Origin: JAHRVQ01 sp029941905
GTDB lineage: Bacteria; Pseudomonadota; Gammaproteobacteria; Pseudomonadales; Azotimanducaceae
Reading direction: 5' to 3'
Length of the DNA stretch: 64,000 nt
NCBI GenBank assembly: GCA_029941905.1
Contig: JAPYTQ010000007.1
Coordinates: 62,001-126,000 of the forward strand
Position 1 is the stretch's first letter; every line of letters begins with the position of its first letter. The notes below the pieces were generated by a model, which was not told the origin of the DNA, did not search any database, and saw nothing but the letters and a program-made list of their open reading frames with translations. Shown here in pieces: positions 42,350 through 51,238 of this stretch. The position numbers and the translations under genes are program-made.

Positions 42350-43793
42350 TAATCAAAAAATCATCAGCGATGGGATTGGGAGAATCTGCAGGGACATCTG
42401 TCAATCCGCTGTTTTTGTAGTTATCCACCGCATGACGGACTTCCCGTTCCGGATAAAATGTATAGAAGATAGCCGCGATGACACAAAATGTACCGGCGAC
42501 GGGTCCAATAAGCAGCACGCCGAGGGGCTCTTCTGCACTTCTGCCATAGGCGGACAACAAATAGCTGAGAATTGCTGCTGCTGCCGCATAAACCCATTTC
42601 GTGAACAACCCCTGAACGCCATAATACATTCCAGCCCGGTTTGCCCCGGTGCGCGCTTCATCAAGGTCAATCAACTGACCGAGGATAACCGTTGGCAGTA
42701 TCATGAGACCGGCAATCGGGAATCCCTTAATGATAGACAGCACAATAATCACGATGAGATTGAATTGATCACCCGCCTCGCCCGGTGAACTGGGTGTTAA
42801 GAATCCGTAGGGAAACATCGGCACCCCCAGTAGAAAGATGGTGCCCACCAGTGTTGCTTTCGTCCCGATCTTCGCGACGACCCGATCAATAACGATAAAA
42901 CCCAGAATAATACCCGGCAGCATCGCGAGTGACAGTTGGGCCGCGAAGCCCTCGTCACGACCCAAAATGACTCTCGCGAAATACGGGACTGCCGGGCCGG
43001 TCATTGTAATGCCGAGAATAAAAATGATCTGGGCGAACAGATAGATAACAAATGGCCTGTTGCTGAGCGTCTTGCTCAATGCGTCGCGCATATTCAGTGA
43101 CGAATGAATAGACGTGAACTGTGATTCGTCTACCGCCAGGATTGGGCAGAGACAACAGATGAATGAGAACACGCAGGATATGACAACCACAATTTGAATT
43201 GCCGTTGTAGCCTCAAAACCCTGACCTTTCAGAAAACTGATCCCTGCAAGCCAAAGCACGCCGTAGGCCATAATCATTGGGCCTCCAATTACTGCACGCA
43301 GACGAGCCAGTTCAATCCGGTCCTCTTCTGTTCTGGCAATTTCAGGAATCAATGCCAGGTAAGGCGCTACATAGACGGTAAAGAAGATATAGTACAAAGC
43401 AAGCAGTGTCGTCAGGTAGGCAAAAATGCTAAAACTGCCCGGTTCGCCAGGTGGGAAGAATATCAGACCAGGAACAGCGCACATGGGTACGATGCCTGCG
43501 ATCATAAAGACGCGCCGCCGACCGTATTGTGAATTAGACCGGTCTGAGAAATGACCGACGACCGGGTCAGCCAGGGAATCAACGACACCACCAATCAGGC
43601 GCGCCAAACCATAGGCTGTCAGCACACCCAGGAAAACCTCCTCACTTACCAGCGCTTCAAGCCCAGCCCCCGCCGGTGGCAAGTAGAAGTATATCCCCAA
43701 CGAGACGACAACCGAGTTGGTAATTTGCCAGCCGGGACCACCAATGGAAAACAATACCCTTTGCTTAAACGTCAGGTGCATGGTATTCGTCAT
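42336..43793 (-). CDS. MFS transporter (GPH/sugar-cation symporter-like)
   Basis: 485 residues with about 12 transmembrane helices. The first cytosolic loop ADPVVGHFSDRSNSQYGRRRVFMIAG matches the conserved signature of the glycoside-pentoside-hexuronide symporters, and the later loop LGQLIDLDEARTGANRAGMYYGVQGL contains the repeated form. Family members take up sugars or related organic acids with a cation; in lipid-degrading bacteria they often transport unknown hydrophobic or carboxylated compounds. It overlaps the hydrolase gene that follows and is divergent from the FAD oxidoreductase at 43955. Confidence 0.9.
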   Translation of the reverse strand: MTNTMHLTFKQRVLFSIGGPGWQITNSVVVSLGIYFYLPPAGAGLEALVSEEVFLGVLTAYGLARLIGGVVDSLADPVVGHFSDRSNSQYGRRRVFMIAGIVPMCAVPGLIFFPPGEPGSFSIFAYLTTLLALYYIFFTVYVAPYLALIPEIARTEEDRIELARLRAVIGGPMIMAYGVLWLAGISFLKGQGFEATTAIQIVVVISCVFSFICCLCPILAVDESQFTSIHSSLNMRDALSKTLSNRPFVIYLFAQIIFILGITMTGPAVPYFARVILGRDEGFAAQLSLAMLPGIILGFIVIDRVVAKIGTKATLVGTIFLLGVPMFPYGFLTPSSPGEAGDQFNLIVIIVLSIIKGFPIAGLMILPTVILGQLIDLDEARTGANRAGMYYGVQGLFTKWVYAAAAAILSYLLSAYGRSAEEPLGVLLIGPVAGTFCVIAAIFYTFYPEREVRHAVDNYKNSGLTDVPADSPNPIADDFLINERK

Positions 43794-43954
43794 ATCATCG
43801 GTCTGGTTGCTGGAGTCAGGGTAAAAATTACATTTATCAGACGTAGAAGCAACCGGTTAAGGACTAAAAGAACGAACGCTGTTTTACCATCTTATCTTGG
43901 ATTGCTTCTTTCGATTCGTTAGAGTGAGGCCAATTAATAAATCGAGGCAATCAG

Positions 43955-45181
43955 ATGGATTCTGCTGACGTTGTTATTGTAGGCGGCGGTATAGGAGGCT
44001 GTACCCTTGGCGCCAAACTCGCCGATTCGGGCCTGAGTGTATTAATACTCGAGCGAGAAACCGATTTTTACGATCGGGTACGCGGTGAATGGATGGCCCC
44101 CTGGGGGGTCAAAGAACTGATGAATCTGGATCTGTATGATCTGACAATGCAGGCTGGTGGTCACCATATCACCCGCAATATTGGCTATGATGAACTCCTT
44201 AGCCCCGAAGATGCAGAGTCATCCGAAATGCCTTTAAACCTCGTCGCAGGCGTAGACGGGCCTCTCACTATTCAGCATGTCACCTTACAAAACATCATCT
44301 TAAACCACGCCATTGAATCTGGGTGTGTAGTAAAAAGGGGCGTCAATAAAGTTGAAATCTCACCTGGCGAGAATCCTGAAGTTTCTTACCTGCATGATGG
44401 ACAGGCGTCTACCTGCGAATGTCGCCTGATTGTAGGTGCTGATGGCCGCACATCTGTGGTTCGGCGTCAAATTGGATTGAAGCTCGAAGAAGACCCGATT
44501 GATCATCTCATCGCAGGTTTACTGATCGACGATGCCCACGACTGGCCCGCGGATCTTCAATCAATCGGTAAGGTTGGCGACATACACTATCTGATTTTTC
44601 CGCAAGGCGACGGTAAAGTGCGGCTTTATGTAGATTATGACCTGGCTGATCGCAGTCGATTCGCGGGTGAATCTGGTGCTGCCGAAATGCTCAAGGCTTT
44701 CGATATGGCTTGTGTCCCCAACAGTAAGGCGATAGCGAATGCGACACCGATTGGCCCCTGTCGATCAAATCCGAGTCAGGATGCCTGGGTTGATAATCCC
44801 TGGGTACAGGGTGTGGTGCTCATCGGCGATGCCGCAGGTTACAACGACCCGATATTGGGGCAAGGGCTTTCGGTGACGTTACGGGATGCCCGAATGGTGG
44901 CAGAGATCCTGTCACAGCAACATCAATGGTCAACTGAAATATTCCTGCCTTATGGGCATGAGAGAAAGGAACGATTACGACGACTACGACTGACTGCCCA
45001 GTTTGCTACTCAAATGAATGCACGTTTTGGAAAAGAAGCTGAAGCAACGAGAGCCCGGGCCAGGAAAAGAATCAATGAAAATCCGGAACTACAAATGATA
45101 CTACTGGCCGCATTTATGGGGCCGGAAGCGATTGACGCAAGATATTTCGAACCCGGTTTTCAAGAGAGTTTGTTTGCCTGA
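43955..45181 (+). CDS. FAD-dependent oxidoreductase/monooxygenase, copy 2 (paralogue of 36945-38150)
   Basis: 408 residues. FAD motifs: GGGIGGCTLGAKLADSG, then RGEWMAPWGVKELMNLDLYDL, LIVGADGRTSVVRRQIG and VLIGDAAGYNDPILGQGLSVTLRDAR. Blocks and order match the gene at 36945, with moderate divergence, so the two are ancient duplicates that have separated into different tasks or substrates. GAGGCAATC precedes the ATG. It is divergent from the MFS transporter gene, whose cargo may be the substrate of this enzyme. Hydroxylation or reduction of a lipophilic compound is likely. Confidence 0.88.
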   Translation: MDSADVVIVGGGIGGCTLGAKLADSGLSVLILERETDFYDRVRGEWMAPWGVKELMNLDLYDLTMQAGGHHITRNIGYDELLSPEDAESSEMPLNLVAGVDGPLTIQHVTLQNIILNHAIESGCVVKRGVNKVEISPGENPEVSYLHDGQASTCECRLIVGADGRTSVVRRQIGLKLEEDPIDHLIAGLLIDDAHDWPADLQSIGKVGDIHYLIFPQGDGKVRLYVDYDLADRSRFAGESGAAEMLKAFDMACVPNSKAIANATPIGPCRSNPSQDAWVDNPWVQGVVLIGDAAGYNDPILGQGLSVTLRDARMVAEILSQQHQWSTEIFLPYGHERKERLRRLRLTAQFATQMNARFGKEAEATRARARKRINENPELQMILLAAFMGPEAIDARYFEPGFQESLFA

Positions 45182-45241
45182 GATTGGGTCAGCGTATAGG
45201 TCAGAGTAAGAACTGCTGAGTATTTGTTGATTTCTTGTTCA

Positions 45242-45259
45242 ATTAAGTAAACTGTCCCG
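45242..45259 (+). repeat. Dispersed 18-base repeat, copy 2
   Basis: Identical to 38201-38218 (ATTAAGTAAACTGTCCCG), 60 bases after the second FAD oxidoreductase gene. Both copies are close to the ends of paralogous genes. Confidence 0.85.
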
Positions 45260-45272
45260 GGAAATTGAGATA

Positions 45273-46127
45273 CTAATCGGCACCGACGTTGCTTAATACC
45301 TGGCAGCGTTTCATGAGTCTCCGTGCATTCTGATCGAAATCGTCTCTGCGGTGCAGCACACAACGGTTGTCCCAGATGATCAGATCAAAGGGTTGCCATA
45401 TCTGCTGCCACACGTTTTCCGCCAATGTGGCGTAAGACCAGAGTTCATCAAGCAACCCCTCACTTTCGTCCAGCGACAAACCCGGAACATAGGCCCATTC
45501 ACGGCGACCCAGGTACAACACTTGTCGTCCGGATTCCGGATGAGGCTCGATGATTGGATGAGTTGCACCCGGTGCATCTCGAGGATCGTCAAAGGCATCA
45601 AAACCAGGGCGTAACTTCCCGATACTGGTATGCGCCGCATCATGTTTGATCGTCAGCCTGTCGATGCGAGCGACTAGTTCTGCTGGTAGTGCGTCAAACG
45701 CTGCATACTGGTTGGCGAAATAGGTGTCACCACCCTCCGCCGGGATCTCCACGCCAAGCAGCACACTGGCCGGTGGTGGTATTTCCACGTAGGTCATATC
45801 GGAATGCCAGTTTGCCTCGGCGTTACCGAGCCCACCGATTGGTTTACCATCAACTATGATGTTAGAGAGCTGGGTCACATAGCGGTTCTTGATTTTCGCC
45901 CGTGCTGATTCCGGCAGCCTTCCCATAGGTATCTCTTCGAGAGGGCCAAAGCGAGCGCTAAACACTTGCAGTTCATTTTCATCGAGCTGTTGATTGCGTA
46001 TTCGCAACACGCCGTACTGCAGCCAGGCGGCATAGATTTTACTGAATTCGGCATCATCAATCATTTTGATGTCAACGCCCGTGATATCGGCAACGAATCC
46101 AGGTGTCACCGCTTCAATTTCAATCAT
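45273..46127 (-). CDS. TauD/TfdA-family Fe(II)/2-oxoglutarate-dependent dioxygenase
   Basis: 284 residues. The iron-binding facial triad is visible as His108-x-Asp110 in NWHSDMTY and His259 in CVLHRRDDF; a downstream arginine in RRLMKR can bind 2-oxoglutarate. The N-terminal LQYGVLRIRNQQLDENELQVFSARFG block is typical. Relatives oxidise taurine, chlorophenoxyacetate or other small acids, releasing the functional group. GAGGAATAACG precedes the ATG. It is the next gene on the same strand after the selenoprotein B-like gene, 40 bases downstream, so the two are probably co-transcribed. Confidence 0.9.
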   Translation of the reverse strand: MIEIEAVTPGFVADITGVDIKMIDDAEFSKIYAAWLQYGVLRIRNQQLDENELQVFSARFGPLEEIPMGRLPESARAKIKNRYVTQLSNIIVDGKPIGGLGNAEANWHSDMTYVEIPPPASVLLGVEIPAEGGDTYFANQYAAFDALPAELVARIDRLTIKHDAAHTSIGKLRPGFDAFDDPRDAPGATHPIIEPHPESGRQVLYLGRREWAYVPGLSLDESEGLLDELWSYATLAENVWQQIWQPFDLIIWDNRCVLHRRDDFDQNARRLMKRCQVLSNVGAD

Positions 46128-46167
46128 CGTTATTCCTCAATATTAATGGCCGGTTGAAAAACGGGCA

Positions 46168-47355
46168 CTAGGTGGAACCACCAATAACTTCACGTGGTGC
46201 AACGATGCGTGAGAATGGGCGCAGTTGCTCCACTTCCTGAAACATTTTGTAAAACTGAATCAGCGCAGCACCAAGCACTGTTTGCTGCCACATAAGATTC
46301 TGTATCTGCTGCTGGTCGTAGTCGCCTGGTTGCGCGGTTAACGCCTCGAGATAGAAAGCCTTGACGTCCTCAATCGCACGTTTAAACCAGGTCAGGTCGG
46401 AAACAGGCAGCTGCCCTTCATCAAGCAACGCGCCGAGTTTCTCAAGGTTTTCTGCGACGGAAAGCCCGCTGATGCCGACCAAAGTACGTCCATTTCGTCT
46501 TCTTCGACCAAGATCATACCAGAGTTTTAACGTTTCAAGTTCGCCCACAAGTCTCGAACTCCATGTCAATTCGCTTGCCGGTCTAGCAAATGAAACGGGA
46601 CAAGCAGGTGAACTCTCGGTATCAACGCCTGGTGCATCGAAAGGGTAGTCTGCCAGGACAGGACCCGACTCTTCGTTAAGCAAGTCAAGGGCCGCCGCAA
46701 TCACTCCATGCTGGAAATCCGGGTCCGCGGGCTTCCCAAGGGGGCGACCCAGTGGAAAAGTTACCCATAGCGAACGAGGTGGTTGCATGCTCTCGGTATT
46801 CTCACGAACCAGGCTGATACCGGTAGTCATGATACCTTCGCGTTCAAGGTAATACCCAAGCGCGCACACGGCGCGCGTACAGTTTGGTCACACCGGGGTC
46901 AGAAATACGGCATCAACCTTGTCCTGCTTGAGCAGACCCGCAACCTGGGACGTGCTCTTCTCATAAGCCTGGGGACTTAAACCGGCGCCCATAAAGCTGT
47001 AGTGCACACTTGCCAGCGAACCAATCTGGTTGTCCACAGCAAGTTCCCTGAATCGTTCAATAGGAAACACAAGATTTACATCCTCCGCAAAACCTGATCT
47101 GTCAAAATTCACGGAGCTGTGCGACATAACAAGATTGTTTGCGTCTTCGTCGCTGGAAATCGGCCGATAAGTCGCATCTGTGAAATCGAAAGCAGGGTCG
47201 TCGCGAAAATGGAGCCCGGCTGTTGTAATCAAGGCAATCCGCAATTCAGAAACAGGTTTAGGCAGAGGCGTCCAAACCGGCGGGCCGAGGGGTGGCCTAA
47301 CCTTCGCAAGAAAGTGCTCACGTTCAAAGTCTGGCAGATCAGTCAGGCGAACCAT
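46168..47355 (-). CDS. Glycine/sarcosine/betaine reductase selenoprotein B-like protein (in-frame TGA as Sec)
   Basis: Reading through TGA 46888-46890 gives 395 residues. The N-terminal half carries RIALITTAGLHFRDD, AFDFTDATYRPISSD, SHSSVNFDRSGFAEDVNLVFPIERF and DAVFLTPV, then Sec156-Pro-Asn-Cys159 and CALGYYLEREGI. The U-x-x-C redox motif sits where GrdB-type proteins have Sec. Clostridial GrdB (about 430 residues) works with GrdA and GrdC in amino-acid reduction, but no such partners are here, and the C-terminal half (about 200 residues) is divergent, so the reaction is unknown. A TetR gene lies divergently upstream; a TauD gene follows. Confidence 0.9.
46860..46876 (-). promoter_or_regulatory. 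Candidate bacterial SECIS hairpin of the selenoprotein B-like gene
   Basis: Eleven bases after the UGA the RNA can fold as GCGCGC-CGUGU-GCGCGC, a six-pair GC stem with a five-base loop containing G at position 2. The loop begins 17 bases after the UGA, in the same range as the other two. Confidence 0.7.
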
Positions 47356-47487
47356 AATTACTCTCAGCTGATGAGGTTGTTGTGGACAGGCTCAATGGTC
47401 GAGCGGTGGGTTTGCTCGTTTCCGCATTGTTCAACATTAGATAACTCACTGTTAGGTCAGAGCCCTGGATTGACGTGGTGTAAAACA

Positions 47488-47508
47488 AATGTCACAATTA
47501 GTGACATT
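47488..47508. promoter_or_regulatory. Perfect palindrome upstream of the TetR gene, candidate operator
   Basis: AATGTCAC-AATTA-GTGACATT has 8-base perfect arms. It lies between the selenoprotein B-like gene and the TetR gene, 103 bases before the latter, so it could govern both divergent transcripts. Confidence 0.65.
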
Positions 47509-47527
47509 AAATTTCATAAGCTCTCCT

Positions 47528-47614
47528 ATGTCAACTATAAAACGTATTACAGCAGGAATTCTTGGTTTGTTCGCGCTGTGGAGAACATTGGCCGATGCCG
47601 AGGTTTTTAAGTGA
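47528..47614 (+). CDS. Possible 28-residue leader-like peptide before TetR
   Basis: ATG 47528 opens a frame encoding KRITAGILGLFALW with polar ends, a hydrophobic segment like a short signal. Its TGA overlaps the GTG start of the TetR gene, which could couple translation. The ribosome-binding site is poor. It may be chance; evidence is the overlap and hydrophobic pattern only. Confidence 0.35.
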   Translation: MSTIKRITAGILGLFALWRTLADAEVFK

Positions 47615-48225
47615 GTACACGACAGCCGGAACGCCTTAAAGTAGACGGTCGAGTTGAACGTACGACACAGACTCGGCGGAAGATACTCGAGGCTACCCGA
47701 GATCTGATATTGGCTGCGAACAGCGACCCAACAGCGCGGGAGATTGCCGGGCATGCAGAAATAACCACCAGAACCCTGTTCAGGCACTTCCCGGACATGG
47801 ATTCCTTGAACAGGAGCTTCATTCATGATGCTGAAGAACGCGCATTTGTTGTCATGGACGAGCCATTTCCAGAATCTACCGCGATTGACAATTGGCACTC
47901 CCGAATGAAATTCGTCATCGAAAGACGCGTCCGGGTTTATGAATCCCTGCTGCCACTCTACATCTCTGCTATGTGGGGCCGTTACCGAGCCGCAATGCCT
48001 GAGGCAGAATTAAGATCAGGCATTAAGCGGCGTCGGAGAAGACTGGAGGAAGTCCTGCCCGTAAAAATCATACATGACCGTCTCCTGTTTGAATCGATTG
48101 ATGGTGTCTTGAGTATTGATTACTGGATTAGCCTGCGGCGAGACCAGCAATTAAGCCCACGCAAGGCAGCCCAGGTACTCCAGCGAGCAATCGACTTACT
48201 AACCGCTGACGATCGAGACAAATAA
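47611..48225 (+). CDS. TetR-family transcriptional regulator
   Basis: 204 residues from GTG 47611. The N-terminal helix-turn-helix reads TRRKILEATRDLILAANSDPTAREIAGHAEITTRTLFRHFPDMDSLNRSF, the usual TetR DNA-binding domain. The C-terminal ligand domain is helical with a very basic stretch (GIKRRRRRLEEVLP). It is divergent from the selenoprotein B-like gene, and a perfect palindrome lies between them, so control of that operon and itself is the natural inference. The ligand is unknown. Confidence 0.88.
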   Translation: MSTRQPERLKVDGRVERTTQTRRKILEATRDLILAANSDPTAREIAGHAEITTRTLFRHFPDMDSLNRSFIHDAEERAFVVMDEPFPESTAIDNWHSRMKFVIERRVRVYESLLPLYISAMWGRYRAAMPEAELRSGIKRRRRRLEEVLPVKIIHDRLLFESIDGVLSIDYWISLRRDQQLSPRKAAQVLQRAIDLLTADDRDK

Positions 48226-48328
48226 ATGTGAAGGAAAATTGATTCAATCGGCAATTGTGAGTATTAATAACTCCCCATTCGGGGAAAAATGGCACAAAGC
48301 CAGAGCCGATGACTGACAGGAGATAACA

Positions 48329-49222
48329 ATGAGTGAATTTCAAGACAAAGTGGTAGTGATTACCGGTGCAGGGGGAGGTCTGGGCAAAGCCCATGCGCTT
48401 GAATTTGCGCGCCGGGGTGCCAAGGTGGTTGTTAACGACCTGGGTGGAAGTGGCGATGGGGTAGGCGCCAGTGATATGGCTGACGTCGTTGTGGAAGAGA
48501 TTACAGCTGCGGGGGGTACAGCGGTAGCCAACAAGGCCTCTGTAGCAGATATGGCAGGTGCTCAATCGATCATTGACGATGCGGTCAGCGCATTCGGCAC
48601 TGTTGATATATTGGTCAACAATGCAGGCATTCTTCGCGACAAATCCTTTAAAAATATGAATATGGCTGACTGGGATCTTGTGATGAATGTTCACTTGAAT
48701 GGAACAGGTTATGTCACCCGTGCAGCCTGGCCAATTATGTACGAGAAGAACTATGGAAGAATTGTGTTTACGAGTTCAACATCTGGCATTTACGGTAACT
48801 TTGGTCAAGCCAATTATGGTGCGGCAAAGATGGGCATGCTCGGCATAATGAATGTGTTAGCGATCGAAGGGTTATCAAAGAACATCAGGGTCAATTGCCT
48901 GGCACCTGCGGCGGAGACTCGTCTGATTGGAATGATACCGGGAGTAGAGGTCGACCCTGATAACCCCGATCCCATGAGGCATCCTCAGCTTGTCACCCCT
49001 GCAGTATTGCTGATGTGTGCCGAAGATGCGCCGACCAACAAGACGATTCATGCAGGCAATGGTCATTTCGCTTCCAGCGCGACCTTTGTAAACGAGGCAC
49101 TGGACTTTGGTGCCGATGTGACTTACGAGGATCTGCTTGCGAAAAAAGATCAACTGCTGGATCTCAGCGATGCACATGAAATGTCTGGTCTTATTCGTGT
49201 ATTGAAGGCGCAGGAGAACTAA
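48329..49222 (+). CDS. SDR oxidoreductase, peroxisomal MFE-2/17beta-HSD4 type
   Basis: 297 residues. The nucleotide motif is TGAGGGLGKAHALEFARRGAKVVVNDLGG, followed by NNAGILRDKSF, SSTSGIYGNFGQANYGAAKMG (Ser, Tyr-x3-Lys catalytic residues) and the MFE-2-type extended C-terminus. Enzymes of this group are (3R)-hydroxyacyl-CoA dehydrogenases of steroid side-chain or branched-lipid beta-oxidation. AGGAGAT precedes the ATG. The gene is followed convergently by the Rieske oxygenase gene. Substrate inferred from family only. Confidence 0.9.
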   Translation: MSEFQDKVVVITGAGGGLGKAHALEFARRGAKVVVNDLGGSGDGVGASDMADVVVEEITAAGGTAVANKASVADMAGAQSIIDDAVSAFGTVDILVNNAGILRDKSFKNMNMADWDLVMNVHLNGTGYVTRAAWPIMYEKNYGRIVFTSSTSGIYGNFGQANYGAAKMGMLGIMNVLAIEGLSKNIRVNCLAPAAETRLIGMIPGVEVDPDNPDPMRHPQLVTPAVLLMCAEDAPTNKTIHAGNGHFASSATFVNEALDFGADVTYEDLLAKKDQLLDLSDAHEMSGLIRVLKAQEN

Positions 49223-49283
49223 AACCTATTTCACATTGACGCCTGACCTCAGCTGCACAGCAGGCTGCTGAGGTGGGCGAATC

Positions 49284-50699
49284 TTAATCTCGTTCGATAT
49301 AGGTGTCTGCAGGCAGCAGGTTTTTCGTGCTGACCGTACCCTCGATGAAATCGTCTATCGTCTTGTGGAAATGGCGTAAACGAATCTCCTGCTCGCTGAG
49401 GTGCATACCTTTGAAAGAATCTGATTGCACGCCTTTTTGCATCGTGACCATGTTTGAACCATCCTGAGCAATGACATTGGCGAGAATAGGATCAAACGTG
49501 CCTTTGAAGGCTGATTCATAGTCGATTCCATCATCGTGGCGATGGGTTTTGTGAGGTGGCCGCTCGAACTCTGGTGTTGCCGGTGGTAAATGGGCCAGAA
49601 TAAAAAAGTCGTAGTAGCAGCGGGCGGGATCAGTCGCATGTGGCCGGTAACGGAACACCGCTCCACCGTCTGGCGTCTGGGTGAAAGTAGAGTTGGGGAA
49701 AAAGGTATAGTGATACTGATGCACCAGTTGTTCATCATTCATGTTCTTGTAGGGCAGGTAAGTATCATTTTCTAATTCGCGACGGCGCTGGATTTCTTCC
49801 AGGTGCACATCTTTGGCAGGTACTGAGTAGACAGGGGATTCGTTTCCTGTTCTGGCTATCATCATATGCTCACGCAACGGCGTCATTGATTCGCGGTCGG
49901 AGACAACGTCGCTGACCGTACGGTTGAAGTTCAGCATCCTGGAATGAATACCCCACAACTCGATGGGGATATTGTGGCCTTCGCCGAATTCGATCATATC
50001 CGGATGTAATGCTGCGAAATGATAACTTTCGTTAAAAGCATCGACGGCGTGCTTCCAGTTACCGTTCCATTCGAAAGTCTGGTAGTCAAGCAGGGTATAG
50101 TTTTCCAACTCGTAGGTTTCCAGGTGTGTACCGATTTCGCCCAGGTACTCCGTAAGGGGACAGGCGTCGAGGTCCATATTGAACCACAACCAACCACCCC
50201 AGATTGCAACTTTTACGGGTTGTAAGGCAAGCTCATCTGCAGGCACGCCGTCATCGAACTGACGAAAGAACTCCGGTGCGGCCACTTTTTTCAGGGAGCC
50301 GTCTATTTCCCATTTCCAGCCGTGAAAGGGACAGGTAAAGGTGTCCATAAACCCGCTTTCTGCCTGGCACAATCGGTTGCCGCGGTGTTGGCAGACGTTG
50401 TAAAAGCCTCGAATTTGATCATCGTTGCCTTTTACAAACAGGAACGATTCTTTTCCCAATTCATGTACATGAAAAGCACCAGGCTCAGAAAAATCATCCA
50501 CACGAGTCGCCAACTGCCAGGTCTTTGTCCAGATCTTGTCCCATTCTGCCTTCATGAACTCAGGGGAGTAGTAGCGTTTGCCATCAAGCTTCTCGAGGCC
50601 AATATCAACCTGCTTGATTCGCGGTATAAAAGGCGGCGCTTTGAAATCACCGGTACGAGGATTGGGCCTCTTCAGAAATTCCTTCTCAATGGTCGCCAT
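49284..50699 (-). CDS. Rieske-type aromatic ring-hydroxylating dioxygenase, alpha-subunit-like
   Basis: 471 residues. The [2Fe-2S] site is Cys103-x-His105 (CQH) and Cys123-x2-His126 (CPFH) in YNVCQHRGNRL and FTCPFHGWKW. The catalytic iron site is within NESYHFAALHPDM (His227 and His232 with Asn216 region). The C-terminus has the SRPBCC helix-grip features. Such enzymes hydroxylate rings or demethylate lipophilic substrates using electrons from a reductase; no reductase or beta subunit lies nearby. AAGGGAAA precedes the ATG. A role in aromatic or steroid catabolism is inferred. Confidence 0.93.
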   Translation of the reverse strand: MATIEKEFLKRPNPRTGDFKAPPFIPRIKQVDIGLEKLDGKRYYSPEFMKAEWDKIWTKTWQLATRVDDFSEPGAFHVHELGKESFLFVKGNDDQIRGFYNVCQHRGNRLCQAESGFMDTFTCPFHGWKWEIDGSLKKVAAPEFFRQFDDGVPADELALQPVKVAIWGGWLWFNMDLDACPLTEYLGEIGTHLETYELENYTLLDYQTFEWNGNWKHAVDAFNESYHFAALHPDMIEFGEGHNIPIELWGIHSRMLNFNRTVSDVVSDRESMTPLREHMMIARTGNESPVYSVPAKDVHLEEIQRRRELENDTYLPYKNMNDEQLVHQYHYTFFPNSTFTQTPDGGAVFRYRPHATDPARCYYDFFILAHLPPATPEFERPPHKTHRHDDGIDYESAFKGTFDPILANVIAQDGSNMVTMQKGVQSDSFKGMHLSEQEIRLRHFHKTIDDFIEGTVSTKNLLPADTYIERD

Positions 50700-50836
50700 T
50701 GAATTTCCCTTCTAAATGTTTTTATCAAAGGAGACAATATCAGAGTTTACTCTGGCCGTGTAGGTACCTGTCCCGGATGGATCAATACCCTCTGAAGTAT
50801 TAACATAGACCCCTCAAAATTAGAGAAGAGACTGAT

Positions 50837-51238
50837 ATGCCAATCACCGGACAATGCCTTTGCGGCGAAATTAAATACGAGCTGATTAATACACCGGCAA
50901 TGACCGGTGTATGCCACTGTAAAAACTGCCAGAGACAAGCAGGCTCTGCTTTTTCAACAATTGCGGCAGTCGCCAGGACAGACCTGAGCTTCACCGCCGG
51001 TCAACCCAGACTGTACAAAGACAGTGATACCGCCAGTGGTAATAGCGTTGACCGGTTTTTTTGTGGCACCTGTGGATCACCGATTTATTCGGCAATTGTC
51101 AGTCAACCTGACAGCTACTTTATCAAGACAGGCACACTGGATGACACCAGTGAATTCAAACCACAGTTTCATGTCTGGTGTGATACCAAACAGAATTGGG
51201 TAGCGCTCGAAGATGGGATACCACAAAGTCCAAACTAA
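50837..51238 (+). CDS. GFA/CENP-V family protein (DUF636, zinc-binding)
   Basis: 133 residues. Zinc-ligand pattern: GQCLCGEIKYE (Cys-x-Cys), GVCHCKNCQRQAGSAFST (Cys-x-Cys-x2-Cys) and FFCGTCGSPIYS (Cys-x2-Cys), the full set for the GFA domain, which includes glutathione-dependent formaldehyde-activating enzymes but mostly proteins of unknown reaction. The C-terminus ends with FHVWCDTKQNW, also typical. A nine-base inverted repeat lies in the first codons. The 3' end overlaps the convergent phosphatidyltransferase gene by four bases. Confidence 0.92.
   Translation: MPITGQCLCGEIKYELINTPAMTGVCHCKNCQRQAGSAFSTIAAVARTDLSFTAGQPRLYKDSDTASGNSVDRFFCGTCGSPIYSAIVSQPDSYFIKTGTLDDTSEFKPQFHVWCDTKQNWVALEDGIPQSPN
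50889..50912. other. Intragenic inverted repeat with 9-base arms in the GFA gene
   Basis: ATACACCGG and CCGGTGTAT flank a six-base loop inside codons 18-26 of the GFA-family gene. A hairpin so near the start could hinder translation; it could also be chance from the repeated Thr/Gly codons. Confidence 0.6.
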
